DNA of 64,000 nucleotides, from the NCBI GenBank assembly GCA_963790325.1, contig CAWBNY010000003.1, forward strand, positions 1,116,001 to 1,180,000, in the 5' to 3' direction. Source of the DNA: JAXDMK01 sp963790325 (GTDB taxonomy: Bacteria; Actinomycetota; Acidimicrobiia; Acidimicrobiales; AC-14). Below are positions 15,196 to 23,536 of this stretch, in pieces (the first letter of the stretch is position 1; every line of letters starts with the position of its first letter). Position numbers and translations under genes: made by a program. Under the pieces are notes generated by a model. It was not told the DNA's origin and searched no databases. It saw nothing but the letters and a program-made list of their open reading frames with translations.

Positions 15196-16443
15196 TCAGG
15201 CCACCCGGTCGGCGAACTCGTCCTCCGAGAAGGGGCCGACGACGGCCAGCACCCGCTCGTTGCCGAGGACCCGTTGGATGACCCGGTTGACGTCGTCGTG
15301 GCCGACGGCCTCGGTGCGTTCGACCAGCTCGGAGAACGGCGCCACCTCGCCGTGGAGGAGCTGGCTGCGGCCGATGCGGTTCATACGGCCGGCCGAGTCC
15401 TCCAGCGACAAGGCCAGCGAACCCTTCAGGTGGCCCTTGGCCACCGCCAGCTCCCGGTCGGTGACCCCGTCGGCCAGCAGCTTGTCGAGCTCGAGGTCGA
15501 TGAGGTCGAGGACCTGGCCCGCCCGCGCCGGGGCCGTCCCCGCGTAGACGGCGAAGGCGCCCGTCTCCAGGTAGGCGGCCCGGTAGGAGTACACCGAGTA
15601 CACCAGCCCCCGCTTCTCCCGGATCTCCTGGAACAGCCGGCTCGACATCCCCCCGCCCACCACCTGGTTGAGCACCGCCAACGCGTAGCGGTCGTCGTCG
15701 TCGCGGGTGATCGACCGGGTGCCCACGATGATGTGGGCCTGCTCCGTGCTCCGGCGCACGACGCCCACCCGCCGGGCGGGGGCCAACCCGGGCACCACCC
15801 GGGCCGGGGCGTCGCCCGGACGGCCCCCGAAGCGTCGGGCCACTCCCTCCGCCACCCGCTCGTGGTCGACGTTGCCGGCCGCCGCCAGCACCATCCGGGG
15901 CGGCCGGTAGCGGGTCTCGAAGTACGTCCGGATCTGCTCCGGCGTCATGGCCGAGATGGTCGACCGCTCCCCCAGCACCTCCCGGCCCAGGGGGTGGTCG
16001 GGGTACAACGTCTGGTGGAACAACTCGTGGACCAGGTCGGACGGTTCGTCGTCGGTCATGTTGATCTCTTCGAGGATGACCTGGCGCTCGGCGTCGACCT
16101 CCTCGCCCCGAAAGGCGGGCGAGTCCATGATCTCGCACAGGATGTCGAGGCCGAGCTCGAGGTCGTCGTCGAGCAACCGGGTGTAGTAGGCGGTGTACTC
16201 CTTGGTGGTGAAGGCGTTCATGTCGCCCCCCACCGCCTCGATGGCCTCGGCGATGTCCTTCGCCGTGCGGGTGTCGGTGCCCTTGAACAGCAGGTGCTCG
16301 AGGAAGTGCGACGCTCCCCACTCGACGGGCGTCTCGTCCCGCGAGCCGGCGTCGACCCAGAAGCCGAGGGTGACGGAGTGGGCGTCGGGCATGGCCTCGG
16401 TGACGACCTGAAGGCCGCTGTCGAGGACGGTGGTGCGGAGCAA
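15196..16443 (-). CDS. pepR: M16 family zinc peptidase (PepR/YmxG-like), internal start within the pnp frame
   Basis: This 415-residue part begins at TTG 16443 with a perfect ggaggt ribosome site six bases upstream, which fits independent translation. The inverted zinc motif HFLEH (residues 46-50) with a downstream Glu (ERQVILEEIN) marks an active pitrilysin-like metallopeptidase. The C-terminal M16 domain has the usual substrate-binding GGMSSRLFQEIREKRGLVYSV. The family removes or degrades small peptides; PepR homologs sit beside pnp and dapB in many Gram-positive genomes. Here the frame is also continuous with pnp upstream, so some product may be attached to PNPase. Confidence 0.85.
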   Translation of the reverse strand: MLRTTVLDSGLQVVTEAMPDAHSVTLGFWVDAGSRDETPVEWGASHFLEHLLFKGTDTRTAKDIAEAIEAVGGDMNAFTTKEYTAYYTRLLDDDLELGLDILCEIMDSPAFRGEEVDAERQVILEEINMTDDEPSDLVHELFHQTLYPDHPLGREVLGERSTISAMTPEQIRTYFETRYRPPRMVLAAAGNVDHERVAEGVARRFGGRPGDAPARVVPGLAPARRVGVVRRSTEQAHIIVGTRSITRDDDDRYALAVLNQVVGGGMSSRLFQEIREKRGLVYSVYSYRAAYLETGAFAVYAGTAPARAGQVLDLIDLELDKLLADGVTDRELAVAKGHLKGSLALSLEDSAGRMNRIGRSQLLHGEVAPFSELVERTEAVGHDDVNRVIQRVLGNERVLAVVGPFSEDEFADRVA

Positions 16444-18963
16444 GCCGCTACCTCCGGTTGCCGCCGCCGCCCGCGCCCCGCGACGACGATCGCGGTCGCG
16501 GTTGCGCCGGGGACCGCCGTCGCCCGGGCCGCCGCCACCGCCGCTGGCCACCTCGGCCGGGCCCAGGTCGCCGAACTTCGTCTTGGCCTCGCCTTCGAAC
16601 GCCTCCTCGAAGGAGACGAACTCGCGGCCCGACGAGTCGACCGGCGAACGGTCCTCGCGCGGCGCCCGCTCGGCCCGGTCGCGGTCGCCGCGGTCGCGGT
16701 CGCCGCGGTCGCCGCGGTCGCGGTCGCCGCGATCGCCCCGGTCGCCCCGGTCGCCGCGGTCGCCAACGTTGGAGGGCGCCACCTCGCCGTCCTCGCCCAC
16801 CGGCGAGAGGGCCACCTTGCCCTGGGGGTCGACGTCGTCGACCCGCACCACGATGTCGTCGCCCAGGGAGACCACGTCCTCCACCCGCTCCACCCGCTTG
16901 CCCCGGCCCAGCTTGGAGATGTGGACCAGGCCGTCGCGGCCGGGGAGGATGTTGACGAAGGCGCCGAACTTGGTGATGTTGACCACCTTGCCGGTGTAGA
17001 CGTCGCCCACGTTCGCCCGGGGCGGGTCGAGGATGAGCTCGATGCGGCGGCGGGCCTCGTTGACCGCGGCGCCGTCCTTGGCCCCGATGGTGACCGTGCC
17101 CACCTGGCCGTCGTCGTCGACGTTGATGTCGGCGCCCGTCTCCTGCTGCATGGTGTTGATGACCTTGCCCTTGGGCCCGATGACCTCGCCGATCTTGTCG
17201 AGGGGGATCTCGAAGCTGACGATCTTGGGGGCGGTGTCGTTGACCTCGGGCCGGGGCTCGGCGATGGCGCCGGACATGACCTCGAGGACCTTCATGCGGG
17301 CCTCGTAGGCCTGGGCCAGGGCCTTGCCGAGCACGTCGGCGGGGATGCCGGCGATCTTGGTGTCGAGCTGGAGGGCGGTGACGAAGTCGGACGTGCCCGC
17401 CACCTTGAAGTCCATGTCGCCGAAGGCGTCCTCCGCCCCCAGGATGTCGGTGAGGGTGGTGTACTTGCCCTCGGCGAACACCAGGCCCATGGCGATGCCG
17501 GCCACCGGGGCCTTGATGGGCACACCCGCGTCCATCAGCGACAGCGTGGACCCGCAGACCGAGGCCATCGAGGTGGACCCGTTGGACGACATGCAGTCCG
17601 ACACCACCCGCAGGGTGTAGGGGAACTCGTCGAGCGGGGGGACGACGGGCAGCAGGGCCCGCTCGGCCAGCAGGCCGTGGCCGATCTCCCGCCGCTTCGG
17701 GCCCCGCATGAACCCGGTCTCGCCGGTGGCGAAGGGGGCCATGTTGTAGTGGTGCATGTAGCGCTTGGACTCGTCGATGCCGATGGTGTCGAGCATCTGC
17801 TCCATGCGGGGCATGCCCAGGGTGGCCACCGACAGCACCTGGGTCTCACCCCGCTGGAAGAGGCCGGAGCCGTGGGCGGTGGGGATGAGGGAGACCTCGG
17901 CCGACAGGGGCCGGATGTCGGCCGGGCCCCGGCCGTCGATGCGGATGCCGTCGTCGACGATCCGCTTGCGCACGATCTGCTTCTGGAGGGACCGGACGGC
18001 GGCTTTGATCTCCTTGTCGCGGCCCTCGAACTCGGCGGCCAGGTCGCTCTTGACGGCGGCGATGGCAGCGTCGGTGGCCAGGTTGCGCTCGGCCTTGCCG
18101 GAGATGGCGCTGGCCTCGGCGATGCGGTCGGTGCCGACCTCGGCCACCCGGGCGTAGACGTCGTCGCCGTAGTCGACCTGCTTCTCGAAGGCGACCGGCG
18201 GCTTCTGGCCGAACTTCGTCACCAGCTCGTTCTGGAGGTCGATCGACTCGCGGATCCAGGTCTTGGCCGCCTCCAGGCCCTGGGCGATGACCTCCTCGGT
18301 GACCTTGGGGGCGCCCTCCTCGTAGATGCGCCAGGCGTCCTCGGTGCCGCCCGCCTCCACCATCATGATGGCGATGTCGGCATTGCCGTCGGCATCGGCT
18401 TCGAGGGCTCGGCCGGCGACGACCAGCTCGAAGGTGGAGATGTCGCCGTCCTGGTAGGTGGGGTGGGGGATCCAGGCCCCCTCGGCGGTGTAGGCGATGC
18501 GGACGGCGCCGATGGGGCCGTCGAAGGGGATCCCCGAGATCATCAGCGCGGCCGAGGCGGCGTTGATGGCCAGCACGTCGTGGGGGTTCTCCTGGTCGGC
18601 GCCGAGGATGGTGGCCACGACGTGGACCTCGTTGCGGAAGCCGTCGGGGAACGACGGCCGCAGGGGCCGGTCGATGAGGCGGCAGGTGAGGATGGCCTGG
18701 TCGGTGGCCCGGCCCTCCCGGCGGAAGAACGAGCCGGGGATCTTGCCGGCGGCGTACATCCGCTCCTCGACGTCGACGGTGAGGGGGAAGAAGTCCACCC
18801 CTTCCCGGACGCCCCGGGAGGCGGTGGCGGTGCAGAGCACCATGGTGTTGCCGACCTGGGCGAGGACCGCCCCGTCGGCCAGCTGGGCCAGCTTGCCGGC
18901 CCCGAAGGACATGGCCTTGTCGGTCCCGCTGATGGGGGACGAAACGGAAACGGGTTCCGTCAT
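15196..18963 (-). CDS. pnp: Polynucleotide phosphorylase, reading frame continuing into an M16 peptidase
   Basis: PNPase degrades RNA 3' to 5' by phosphorolysis. Residues 1-840 hold both RNase PH domains (about 12-145 and 335-560), a KH domain (IGPKGK at 595-600) and an S1 domain (about 652-722). A Gly-Asp-Arg repeat tail follows (733-763) and then an acidic and a basic stretch. No stop codon follows: the frame runs on into a complete M16 peptidase, giving 1255 codons. A stop (TAG at 16448-16450) exists one base out of register, exactly where a separate pnp would end. So this is either a true fusion with an internal start for the peptidase, or a one-base sequence error near 16.45-16.5 kb. The ATG at 18963 has a good aaggagc site. 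Confidence 0.9.
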   Translation of the reverse strand: MTEPVSVSSPISGTDKAMSFGAGKLAQLADGAVLAQVGNTMVLCTATASRGVREGVDFFPLTVDVEERMYAAGKIPGSFFRREGRATDQAILTCRLIDRPLRPSFPDGFRNEVHVVATILGADQENPHDVLAINAASAALMISGIPFDGPIGAVRIAYTAEGAWIPHPTYQDGDISTFELVVAGRALEADADGNADIAIMMVEAGGTEDAWRIYEEGAPKVTEEVIAQGLEAAKTWIRESIDLQNELVTKFGQKPPVAFEKQVDYGDDVYARVAEVGTDRIAEASAISGKAERNLATDAAIAAVKSDLAAEFEGRDKEIKAAVRSLQKQIVRKRIVDDGIRIDGRGPADIRPLSAEVSLIPTAHGSGLFQRGETQVLSVATLGMPRMEQMLDTIGIDESKRYMHHYNMAPFATGETGFMRGPKRREIGHGLLAERALLPVVPPLDEFPYTLRVVSDCMSSNGSTSMASVCGSTLSLMDAGVPIKAPVAGIAMGLVFAEGKYTTLTDILGAEDAFGDMDFKVAGTSDFVTALQLDTKIAGIPADVLGKALAQAYEARMKVLEVMSGAIAEPRPEVNDTAPKIVSFEIPLDKIGEVIGPKGKVINTMQQETGADINVDDDGQVGTVTIGAKDGAAVNEARRRIELILDPPRANVGDVYTGKVVNITKFGAFVNILPGRDGLVHISKLGRGKRVERVEDVVSLGDDIVVRVDDVDPQGKVALSPVGEDGEVAPSNVGDRGDRGDRGDRGDRDRGDRGDRDRGDRDRAERAPREDRSPVDSSGREFVSFEEAFEGEAKTKFGDLGPAEVASGGGGGPGDGGPRRNRDRDRRRGARAAAATGGSGLLRTTVLDSGLQVVTEAMPDAHSVTLGFWVDAGSRDETPVEWGASHFLEHLLFKGTDTRTAKDIAEAIEAVGGDMNAFTTKEYTAYYTRLLDDDLELGLDILCEIMDSPAFRGEEVDAERQVILEEINMTDDEPSDLVHELFHQTLYPDHPLGREVLGERSTISAMTPEQIRTYFETRYRPPRMVLAAAGNVDHERVAEGVARRFGGRPGDAPARVVPGLAPARRVGVVRRSTEQAHIIVGTRSITRDDDDRYALAVLNQVVGGGMSSRLFQEIREKRGLVYSVYSYRAAYLETGAFAVYAGTAPARAGQVLDLIDLELDKLLADGVTDRELAVAKGHLKGSLALSLEDSAGRMNRIGRSQLLHGEVAPFSELVERTEAVGHDDVNRVIQRVLGNERVLAVVGPFSEDEFADRVA
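16675..16767. repeat. Gly-Asp-Arg coding microsatellite in the PNPase tail
   Basis: The plus strand shows an irregular tandem array of cggtcgc/cggtcgccg units of 6 to 9 bases, encoding GDRGDRGDRGDR and DRGDR repeats on the minus strand (residues 733-763 of PNPase). Such arrays are prone to length change and the charged tail may bind RNA or partner proteins. Confidence 0.85.
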
Positions 18964-18996
18964 GTGTGTCGCTCCTTGTTGTGGTCCGGAGCGATG

Positions 18997-19065
18997 GCCA
19001 GTTCCCAGTTGTCAGCCACCCGGGCACGTGGTCTCGGCCCGGGGAGCTGGCGACTGGCAGCTGAC
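18997..19065 (-). promoter_or_regulatory. Long imperfect hairpin in the pnp leader
   Basis: Two 29-base arms (18997-19025 and 19037-19065) are inverted repeats at 22 of 29 positions; two more positions become G-U pairs in the pnp-sense transcript. The loop is 11 bases. It sits 34 bp upstream of the pnp start, downstream of the rpsO terminator. In E. coli a leader hairpin cut by RNase III mediates pnp autoregulation; the same role here is inference. Confidence 0.55.
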
Positions 19066-19085
19066 TCGGTCGCCCCGGAGATGTG

Positions 19086-19110
19086 AAAGAGCGGCCCCGG
19101 TGGGCCGCTC
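19086..19110 (-). terminator. Intrinsic terminator after rpsO
   Basis: On the minus strand, nine-base arms GAGCGGCCC and GGGCCGCTC enclose a four-base loop and are followed by TTTC, 12 bases downstream of the rpsO stop. The T-tract is short, so termination may be partial, letting some transcription reach pnp. Confidence 0.7.
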
Positions 19111-19121
19111 CACTGCTGTCG

Positions 19122-19379
19122 TTATCGGCGCAGGCCGAGGCGGGCGATGAGCGCCCGGTAGCGCTCCACGTCGTTCGCCTTCACGTAGTCGAGGAGGCGG
19201 CGACGCCGACCCACCATCATCAACAGGCCACGCCGACCGTGATGGTCCTTCTTGTGGTCGCGCAGGTGGCCGGTGAGATGGTTGATGCGCTCGGTGAGGA
19301 GCGCGACCTGGACTTCCGGCGACCCGGTGTCGGTGTCGTGGAGCCGGTACTCGCCGATGGTGGCGGTCTTGTCGGGCAT
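19122..19379 (-). CDS. rpsO: 30S ribosomal protein S15
   Basis: S15 binds 16S rRNA early in assembly of the small-subunit platform. The 85-residue sequence has the family hallmarks TGSPEVQVALLTERI, HLRDHKKDHHGRRGLL and RRRRLLDYVKAND. The ATG at 19379 gives the normal length; the open frame upstream is longer but lacks homology. A hairpin terminator follows and pnp comes next on the same strand, the usual order. Upstream, arfB diverges 99 bp away, replacing the truB/ribF genes often found before rpsO. Confidence 0.96.
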   Translation of the reverse strand: MPDKTATIGEYRLHDTDTGSPEVQVALLTERINHLTGHLRDHKKDHHGRRGLLMMVGRRRRLLDYVKANDVERYRALIARLGLRR

Positions 19380-19478
19380 ACGCTCGCTGAATCTTCCTTG
19401 CCGACAGGCGTTTGCGGACGCGCCTGGCGGATCGCGCAGGCGTTCGGGCCATGGTACCAGCCGGTACGGTCGGTCCCG

Positions 19479-19883
19479 ATGCTGCCCGTGAGCCGGAGCT
19501 GCCACATCCCCCTCGACGAGCTCGAGTGGCGCTTCTCCGCCTCCGGGGGCCCCGGCGGGCAGCACGCCAACACGTCGAACACCAGGGCCGAGGTCCGCTT
19601 CGACGTGGAGGGCTCGCCGTCGCTGGGCCCCCGGCAGCGGGCCCGGCTGCTGGAGAAGCTCGGTCCGGTGGTGCGGGTGGTGGCCGACGACGAGCGCTCC
19701 CAGGCCCGCAACCGCCAGCTCGCCCTCGACCGCCTCGCCGCCCGCCTCCGGGACGCGCTCAAGATAGACCGGCCCCGGGTCGCGACCCGGCCGTCGGCGG
19801 GCGCCAAGGCCCGCCGGCTGGAGTCGAAGAAGCGCACGTCGGAGCGCAAGCGGCAGAGGGCCCGCCCGGCAGACGACGACTGA
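19479..19883 (+). CDS. arfB: Peptidyl-tRNA hydrolase ArfB (YaeJ)
   Basis: ArfB rescues ribosomes stalled at the 3' end of non-stop mRNA by hydrolysing peptidyl-tRNA. The 134-residue protein carries the catalytic GGQ loop (SGGPGGQHANTSNTR, GGQ at about 26-28) and a basic C-terminal tail (KARRLESKKRTSERKRQR) that in the family enters the empty mRNA channel. It lacks the other domains of release factors, and the length is that of ArfB. The ATG at 19479 is used; GTG at 19488 is an alternative. It diverges from rpsO. Confidence 0.92.
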   Translation: MLPVSRSCHIPLDELEWRFSASGGPGGQHANTSNTRAEVRFDVEGSPSLGPRQRARLLEKLGPVVRVVADDERSQARNRQLALDRLAARLRDALKIDRPRVATRPSAGAKARRLESKKRTSERKRQRARPADDD

Positions 19884-19887
19884 GCGC

Positions 19888-20775
19888 CTACTTGGACGCG
19901 GCGATGGTGACCCGGCGCCCGTTGCGCTCGTCCCGCTCGTCGACCACTTCGACGGTGGCGAAGCCGGCCTCCGTCACCAGGTCCACCAGGTCGGGCAGGC
20001 GGAGCCACCGGCTCTCGGGCCGCATGCCGGCCAGGACGGCCATGGGGCCGACGGGTTCCGGATGGCTGTGATAGCGCAGGGTCCGTTCGCCGACGGTCAT
20101 GGTGGCGGTGGCCTGTTCGTCGGTGGCGACCATGGTGTCGAGGAGGAGGCCCACCCGGCACACCCGGCCCAGGCGCAGGACGTGGGGCACCGGGTCGAGC
20201 AGGTGGTAGAGGACGCCCACGTGGAAGACGACGTCGAACACGAACGCGGGGTCGTCGTCCCACGTCTCCACGTCGGAGGTGTACACGGTGGGCCGGCAGC
20301 CGTAGAGGTTGGCCCGCACGACGGTCTTGACCACGTTGGCCACGTGGCCGTCGACCGCCGTCACCGCGCCCGCCGCCCGGCAGAGGGCGATGGTGTGGAC
20401 CCCCTCGAAGCAGCCCACCTCGAGCACGGACTTGTCGGCCAGCTGGAAGCGCTCGTCGGCCACGCCGACCCGGCGGTCGGGGATGGGTTGGGGGTTCTCC
20501 CGCTTGCCCGGCCTCCGACGGTTGCCGAGCCGTCGCCCCCGGCCGTCGACGGTGAAGCACGCCCACGGGAGGAGCGCGTTCACCACCGCCAGCTCGTCGT
20601 CGTCGAGGTTGTCGACGTGGCCGGCGGGGGCCCCCGGTGGGTACCCGGCCGTGGGGAGCGCGCCGCCCGAGGTGGCACTCTCCTCGGGCGTCGGGGTCCG
20701 CAGGCTGGAGCGCACCGCGGCGCCGACCCGGCGAGCCCGGCCCAGCTCCCGGCGCCAGGTCGCGGTCACGTCCAC
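19888..20775 (-). CDS. SAM-dependent class I methyltransferase
   Basis: A 295-residue protein. The SAM-binding motif I reads SVLEVGCFEGVHTIALCRAAG, followed by VTAVDGH (motif with acidic ribose contact), and FDVVFHVGVLYHLLDPVPHVL. The last resembles CmoB-like and other DUF1698-type methyltransferases that act on tRNA or small molecules. The first 80 residues are of unclear role. The GTG at 20775 is the likely start because it lies just behind the era stop; no clear ribosome site is visible. The substrate is unknown. Confidence 0.75.
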   Translation of the reverse strand: MDVTATWRRELGRARRVGAAVRSSLRTPTPEESATSGGALPTAGYPPGAPAGHVDNLDDDELAVVNALLPWACFTVDGRGRRLGNRRRPGKRENPQPIPDRRVGVADERFQLADKSVLEVGCFEGVHTIALCRAAGAVTAVDGHVANVVKTVVRANLYGCRPTVYTSDVETWDDDPAFVFDVVFHVGVLYHLLDPVPHVLRLGRVCRVGLLLDTMVATDEQATATMTVGERTLRYHSHPEPVGPMAVLAGMRPESRWLRLPDLVDLVTEAGFATVEVVDERDERNGRRVTIAASK

Positions 20776-20797
20776 GGGGATTGAATCTAGGTCGGGC

Positions 20798-21634
20798 TCA
20801 GTAGCCCAGGCGGTCGAGGGCGGCAGGGCGGCGCTGCCAGTCCTTGTCGACCTTGACCACCAGCTCCAGGTACGCACCCGGGTCGAGCTGGGCCCGCACC
20901 GCCTGGCCCACCTGCTTGAGCACCGATCCGCCCTTGCCGATGACGATGCCCTTCTGCGACTCCCGCTCGACGAGGATCTCGCAGCGGATCAGGGGCCACT
21001 CCCACTCCGTGACCCGGCAGGCGATGGAGTGCGGCATCTCCTCCCGCACCACCTTGAGCAGCTGCTCCCGGACCAGCTCCGCGACCCAGAAGCCGTCGCC
21101 GGCATCGGAGATCATCCCGTCCGGGTAGTACTGCGGACCCTCGGGCATGCGCTGGATGATGGCGCCCACCAGGGTCTCGACCCCCTCGCCGGTGCGGGCC
21201 GACACCGGGTAGTAGGCGTCGAGGCCGAGCTCGCCGGCCCGGGTCAGCTGGTTCAGGATCTCGGCCTGGGAGGCGGCGTCGACCTTGTTGAGGACGCAGA
21301 TCGCCCCCGACGGCAACCGGGAGGCGACGAAGCGGTCGCCCTTGCCGAGGGGGGCGGTGGCGTCGAGGACCAGGACGGGGACGTCGACCTCGTGCAGCGC
21401 CCCGGTGGCGGTGGCGTTGAGCCGCTCCCCCATCGCCGACTTCGGCTTGTGGATGCCGGGGGTGTCGACGAACACGACCTGGACGTCGGGCCGGTTGAGC
21501 ACCCCCCGGACCTCGGTGCGGGTGGTCTGGGGGGCGGTGGCGGTGATCGTCACCTTGGTGCCCAGGATGGCGTTGAGCAGCGTCGACTTGCCGACGTTGG
21601 GCCGCCCCACGAGGGTGGCGAACCCCGATCTCAT
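20798..21634 (-). CDS. era: GTPase Era
   Basis: Era binds 16S rRNA near its 3' end and helps small-subunit maturation. The 278-residue protein has the G motifs GRPNVGKSTLLN (G1), VDTPGIHKP (G3) and LNKVDAA (G4), followed by a KH domain with IGKGGSVLKQVGQAVR. The ATG at 21634 overlaps the stop of the CNNM gene by 4 bp, so it is translationally coupled to it. This order after ybeY and the CorC-like gene is widespread in bacteria. Confidence 0.95.
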   Translation of the reverse strand: MRSGFATLVGRPNVGKSTLLNAILGTKVTITATAPQTTRTEVRGVLNRPDVQVVFVDTPGIHKPKSAMGERLNATATGALHEVDVPVLVLDATAPLGKGDRFVASRLPSGAICVLNKVDAASQAEILNQLTRAGELGLDAYYPVSARTGEGVETLVGAIIQRMPEGPQYYPDGMISDAGDGFWVAELVREQLLKVVREEMPHSIACRVTEWEWPLIRCEILVERESQKGIVIGKGGSVLKQVGQAVRAQLDPGAYLELVVKVDKDWQRRPAALDRLGY

Positions 21635-22950
21635 TCTTCGTCCGGCGCGGGGTCGTCGCGGCTGCCGTTGCCGGTGCCGTTGACCGGCACGGTGGCCGGC
21701 GCCGGGTGGGCGGGCGTGATCCGCACCCGGCCGATGCGCCGACCCTGCACCTTCTCGGCCGTGAGCCGGTAGCCGTCGAGGCCGACGCTCTCCCCCTCGG
21801 CCGGGACGTGGCCGAGCTGGTCGAGCAGAAGGCCGCCCACGGTGTCGTAATCGCCCTCGGGAAGGTCGACTTTGAGCAGCTCCTCCAGCTCGTCGATCGG
21901 CATCCGGGCGTTGACCCGGTAACCCCCGTCGCCCAGGTCCTCGATCGGGGGCTCCTCCACGTCGTACTCGTCGACGATCTCGCCCACCAGCTCCTCGATG
22001 AGGTCCTCCAGGGTGACCAGCCCGGCCACCCCGCCGTGCTCGTCGACCACGATCGCCATGTGCTGCTTCTGCTTCTGCATCTCGGGCAGCAGCTCGGCCA
22101 CCCGCTTGGTCTCGGGGATGAAGTTCGCCGGCCGGACGAGGTCGCGGACCGGCTCGTCCCCCTTGCCGTCGTGGACGGCCCGGATGAGGTCCTTCGTGTA
22201 GAGGATGCCGACGATGTCGTCGATGCCCTGCTCGTAGACGGGGATGCGACTGAACCCGGCCGACAGGGCCACCTCGAGGGCGTCCCTCACCGTGGCCCGG
22301 GCCTCCACGGCCACCATGTCGGGCCGGGGGACCATGACTTCCCGCACCACGGTGTCGCCGAACTCGATGATCGAGTGGATGAGCCTGCGCTCCTCCCGCT
22401 CGATGACCTCGCCCTCGGTGGCCACGTCGACGGTGGCCAGCAGCTCCTCCTCCGACACGAACGGTCCCTGCTTGAGGCCGCGCCCGGGGACGAGGACGTT
22501 GGCCAGCCCGATGAGCATGCGGGACAGCAACCGGACCGGGGGGAAACCGACGATGGCGGCGATGACGGGCGCCACCCGCAGCGCGGCCCGGTCGGGGTGC
22601 TGGACGGCGTAGGTCTTGGGCACCGCCTCGGCCAGCACGAAGATCACCACCAGCTCGAACACGACGGCCAGCACCACGCCCAGCGCCCCGGCCCACCGCT
22701 CGGCGAGGACGCCGACCATGCTGGCTGCGCCCAGGTGGCACAGCAGGACGAGGAGCAGGACCGGGTTGAGGAAGCGCTCGGGGTGCTCCACCAGCCGCAG
22801 GAGCTGCCTGGCCCCCCGCTTGCCCTCCTCCACCATGGTGAGGGCCCGGATGCGGGTGGTGCGGGTGAGGGCGGTCTCGGCCACGGCCAGCACCGCGGCC
22901 ATGCCGATCAGCACGAAGACGCTCACCACCATGACCACGCTGGGGTTCAT
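21631..22950 (-). CDS. CNNM/CorC-family transporter-like protein (hemolysin family)
   Basis: A 439-residue membrane protein. The N-terminal DUF21/CNNM domain has three to four helices (VVMVVSVFVLIGMAAVL at the start). Two CBS domains follow (VMVPRPDMVAVEA, GFSRIPVYE, GILYTKDLIRA and DEHGGVAGLVTLEDLIEELVGEI), then a C-terminal CorC/HlyC domain. Family members take part in magnesium or cobalt homeostasis and efflux. The ATG at 22950 is chosen as the start of the hydrophobic domain. It lies between ybeY and era in one operon. Confidence 0.9.
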   Translation of the reverse strand: MNPSVVMVVSVFVLIGMAAVLAVAETALTRTTRIRALTMVEEGKRGARQLLRLVEHPERFLNPVLLLVLLCHLGAASMVGVLAERWAGALGVVLAVVFELVVIFVLAEAVPKTYAVQHPDRAALRVAPVIAAIVGFPPVRLLSRMLIGLANVLVPGRGLKQGPFVSEEELLATVDVATEGEVIEREERRLIHSIIEFGDTVVREVMVPRPDMVAVEARATVRDALEVALSAGFSRIPVYEQGIDDIVGILYTKDLIRAVHDGKGDEPVRDLVRPANFIPETKRVAELLPEMQKQKQHMAIVVDEHGGVAGLVTLEDLIEELVGEIVDEYDVEEPPIEDLGDGGYRVNARMPIDELEELLKVDLPEGDYDTVGGLLLDQLGHVPAEGESVGLDGYRLTAEKVQGRRIGRVRITPAHPAPATVPVNGTGNGSRDDPAPDEE

Positions 22951-23002
22951 CTCGAGCCGCCGCCCGACGGAGCAGGCCGGCCCCACGCCCCCGGCCGACC
23001 GG

Positions 23003-23536
23003 TCACTGCTGGGTCACCGCTTTTCGATGGAATCGGTCGAGCATCTCCTGTTCGCGCGCTTCCATGTGCTCCGCCTCCTGCGCCTCCTCGTGGTCCATGC
23101 CGAGCAGGTGCAGGACGCCGTGGACGACGAGGAGCGCCATCTCGTCGTCGTAGGTGCCGGCGTGGGCGGGGGCGTTGCGGCGGGCGACGGCCGGGCAGAC
23201 CACCACGTCGCCCAGGAGGCGGGGTACGTCGCCCAACTCGGGGTCCTCGACGGGACCGGGGCCGAGGGAGTCGGGCGAGCGGGGGCCGGTGGGACCGGCC
23301 TCGGCCGCCTCCTCCTCGTCGATGGGGAAGGCCAGCACGTCGGTGGGTCCCTGCTTGTCGAGGAAGCGCAGGTTGAGCTCGGCCATGGCCGTCTGATCCA
23401 CGAACAGGAGGGAGACCTCGGTGTCGCCCCGCACCCCCTGGGCCTGGAGGACGGACCGGGCCAGGTTCATCCATCGCACCGCGTCGACCGGCTCGTCGGA
23501 CTGCTCGTCGGCGGCGAAGACCTCGACCGGGCTCAT
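23003..23536 (-). CDS. ybeY: Endoribonuclease YbeY
   Basis: YbeY is a zinc-dependent RNase needed for 16S rRNA 3'-end maturation and ribosome quality control. The 177-residue protein carries the family motif HGVLHLLGMDH (His139, His143, His149), which binds the metal. A 35-residue low-complexity insert (about 73-102) lies between the usual strands and makes it longer than the E. coli protein (155). The start overlaps the phoH stop by 4 bp. Confidence 0.94.
   Translation of the reverse strand: MSPVEVFAADEQSDEPVDAVRWMNLARSVLQAQGVRGDTEVSLLFVDQTAMAELNLRFLDKQGPTDVLAFPIDEEEAAEAGPTGPRSPDSLGPGPVEDPELGDVPRLLGDVVVCPAVARRNAPAHAGTYDDEMALLVVHGVLHLLGMDHEEAQEAEHMEAREQEMLDRFHRKAVTQQ

Noticed and set aside
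14902..19086. A plus-strand open frame of 1394 codons opposite pnp and dapB
   Set aside because: It is antisense to genes with strong homology (dapB, pepR, pnp); in very GC-rich DNA such frames are common by chance and the translation is low-complexity with no recognisable domain.
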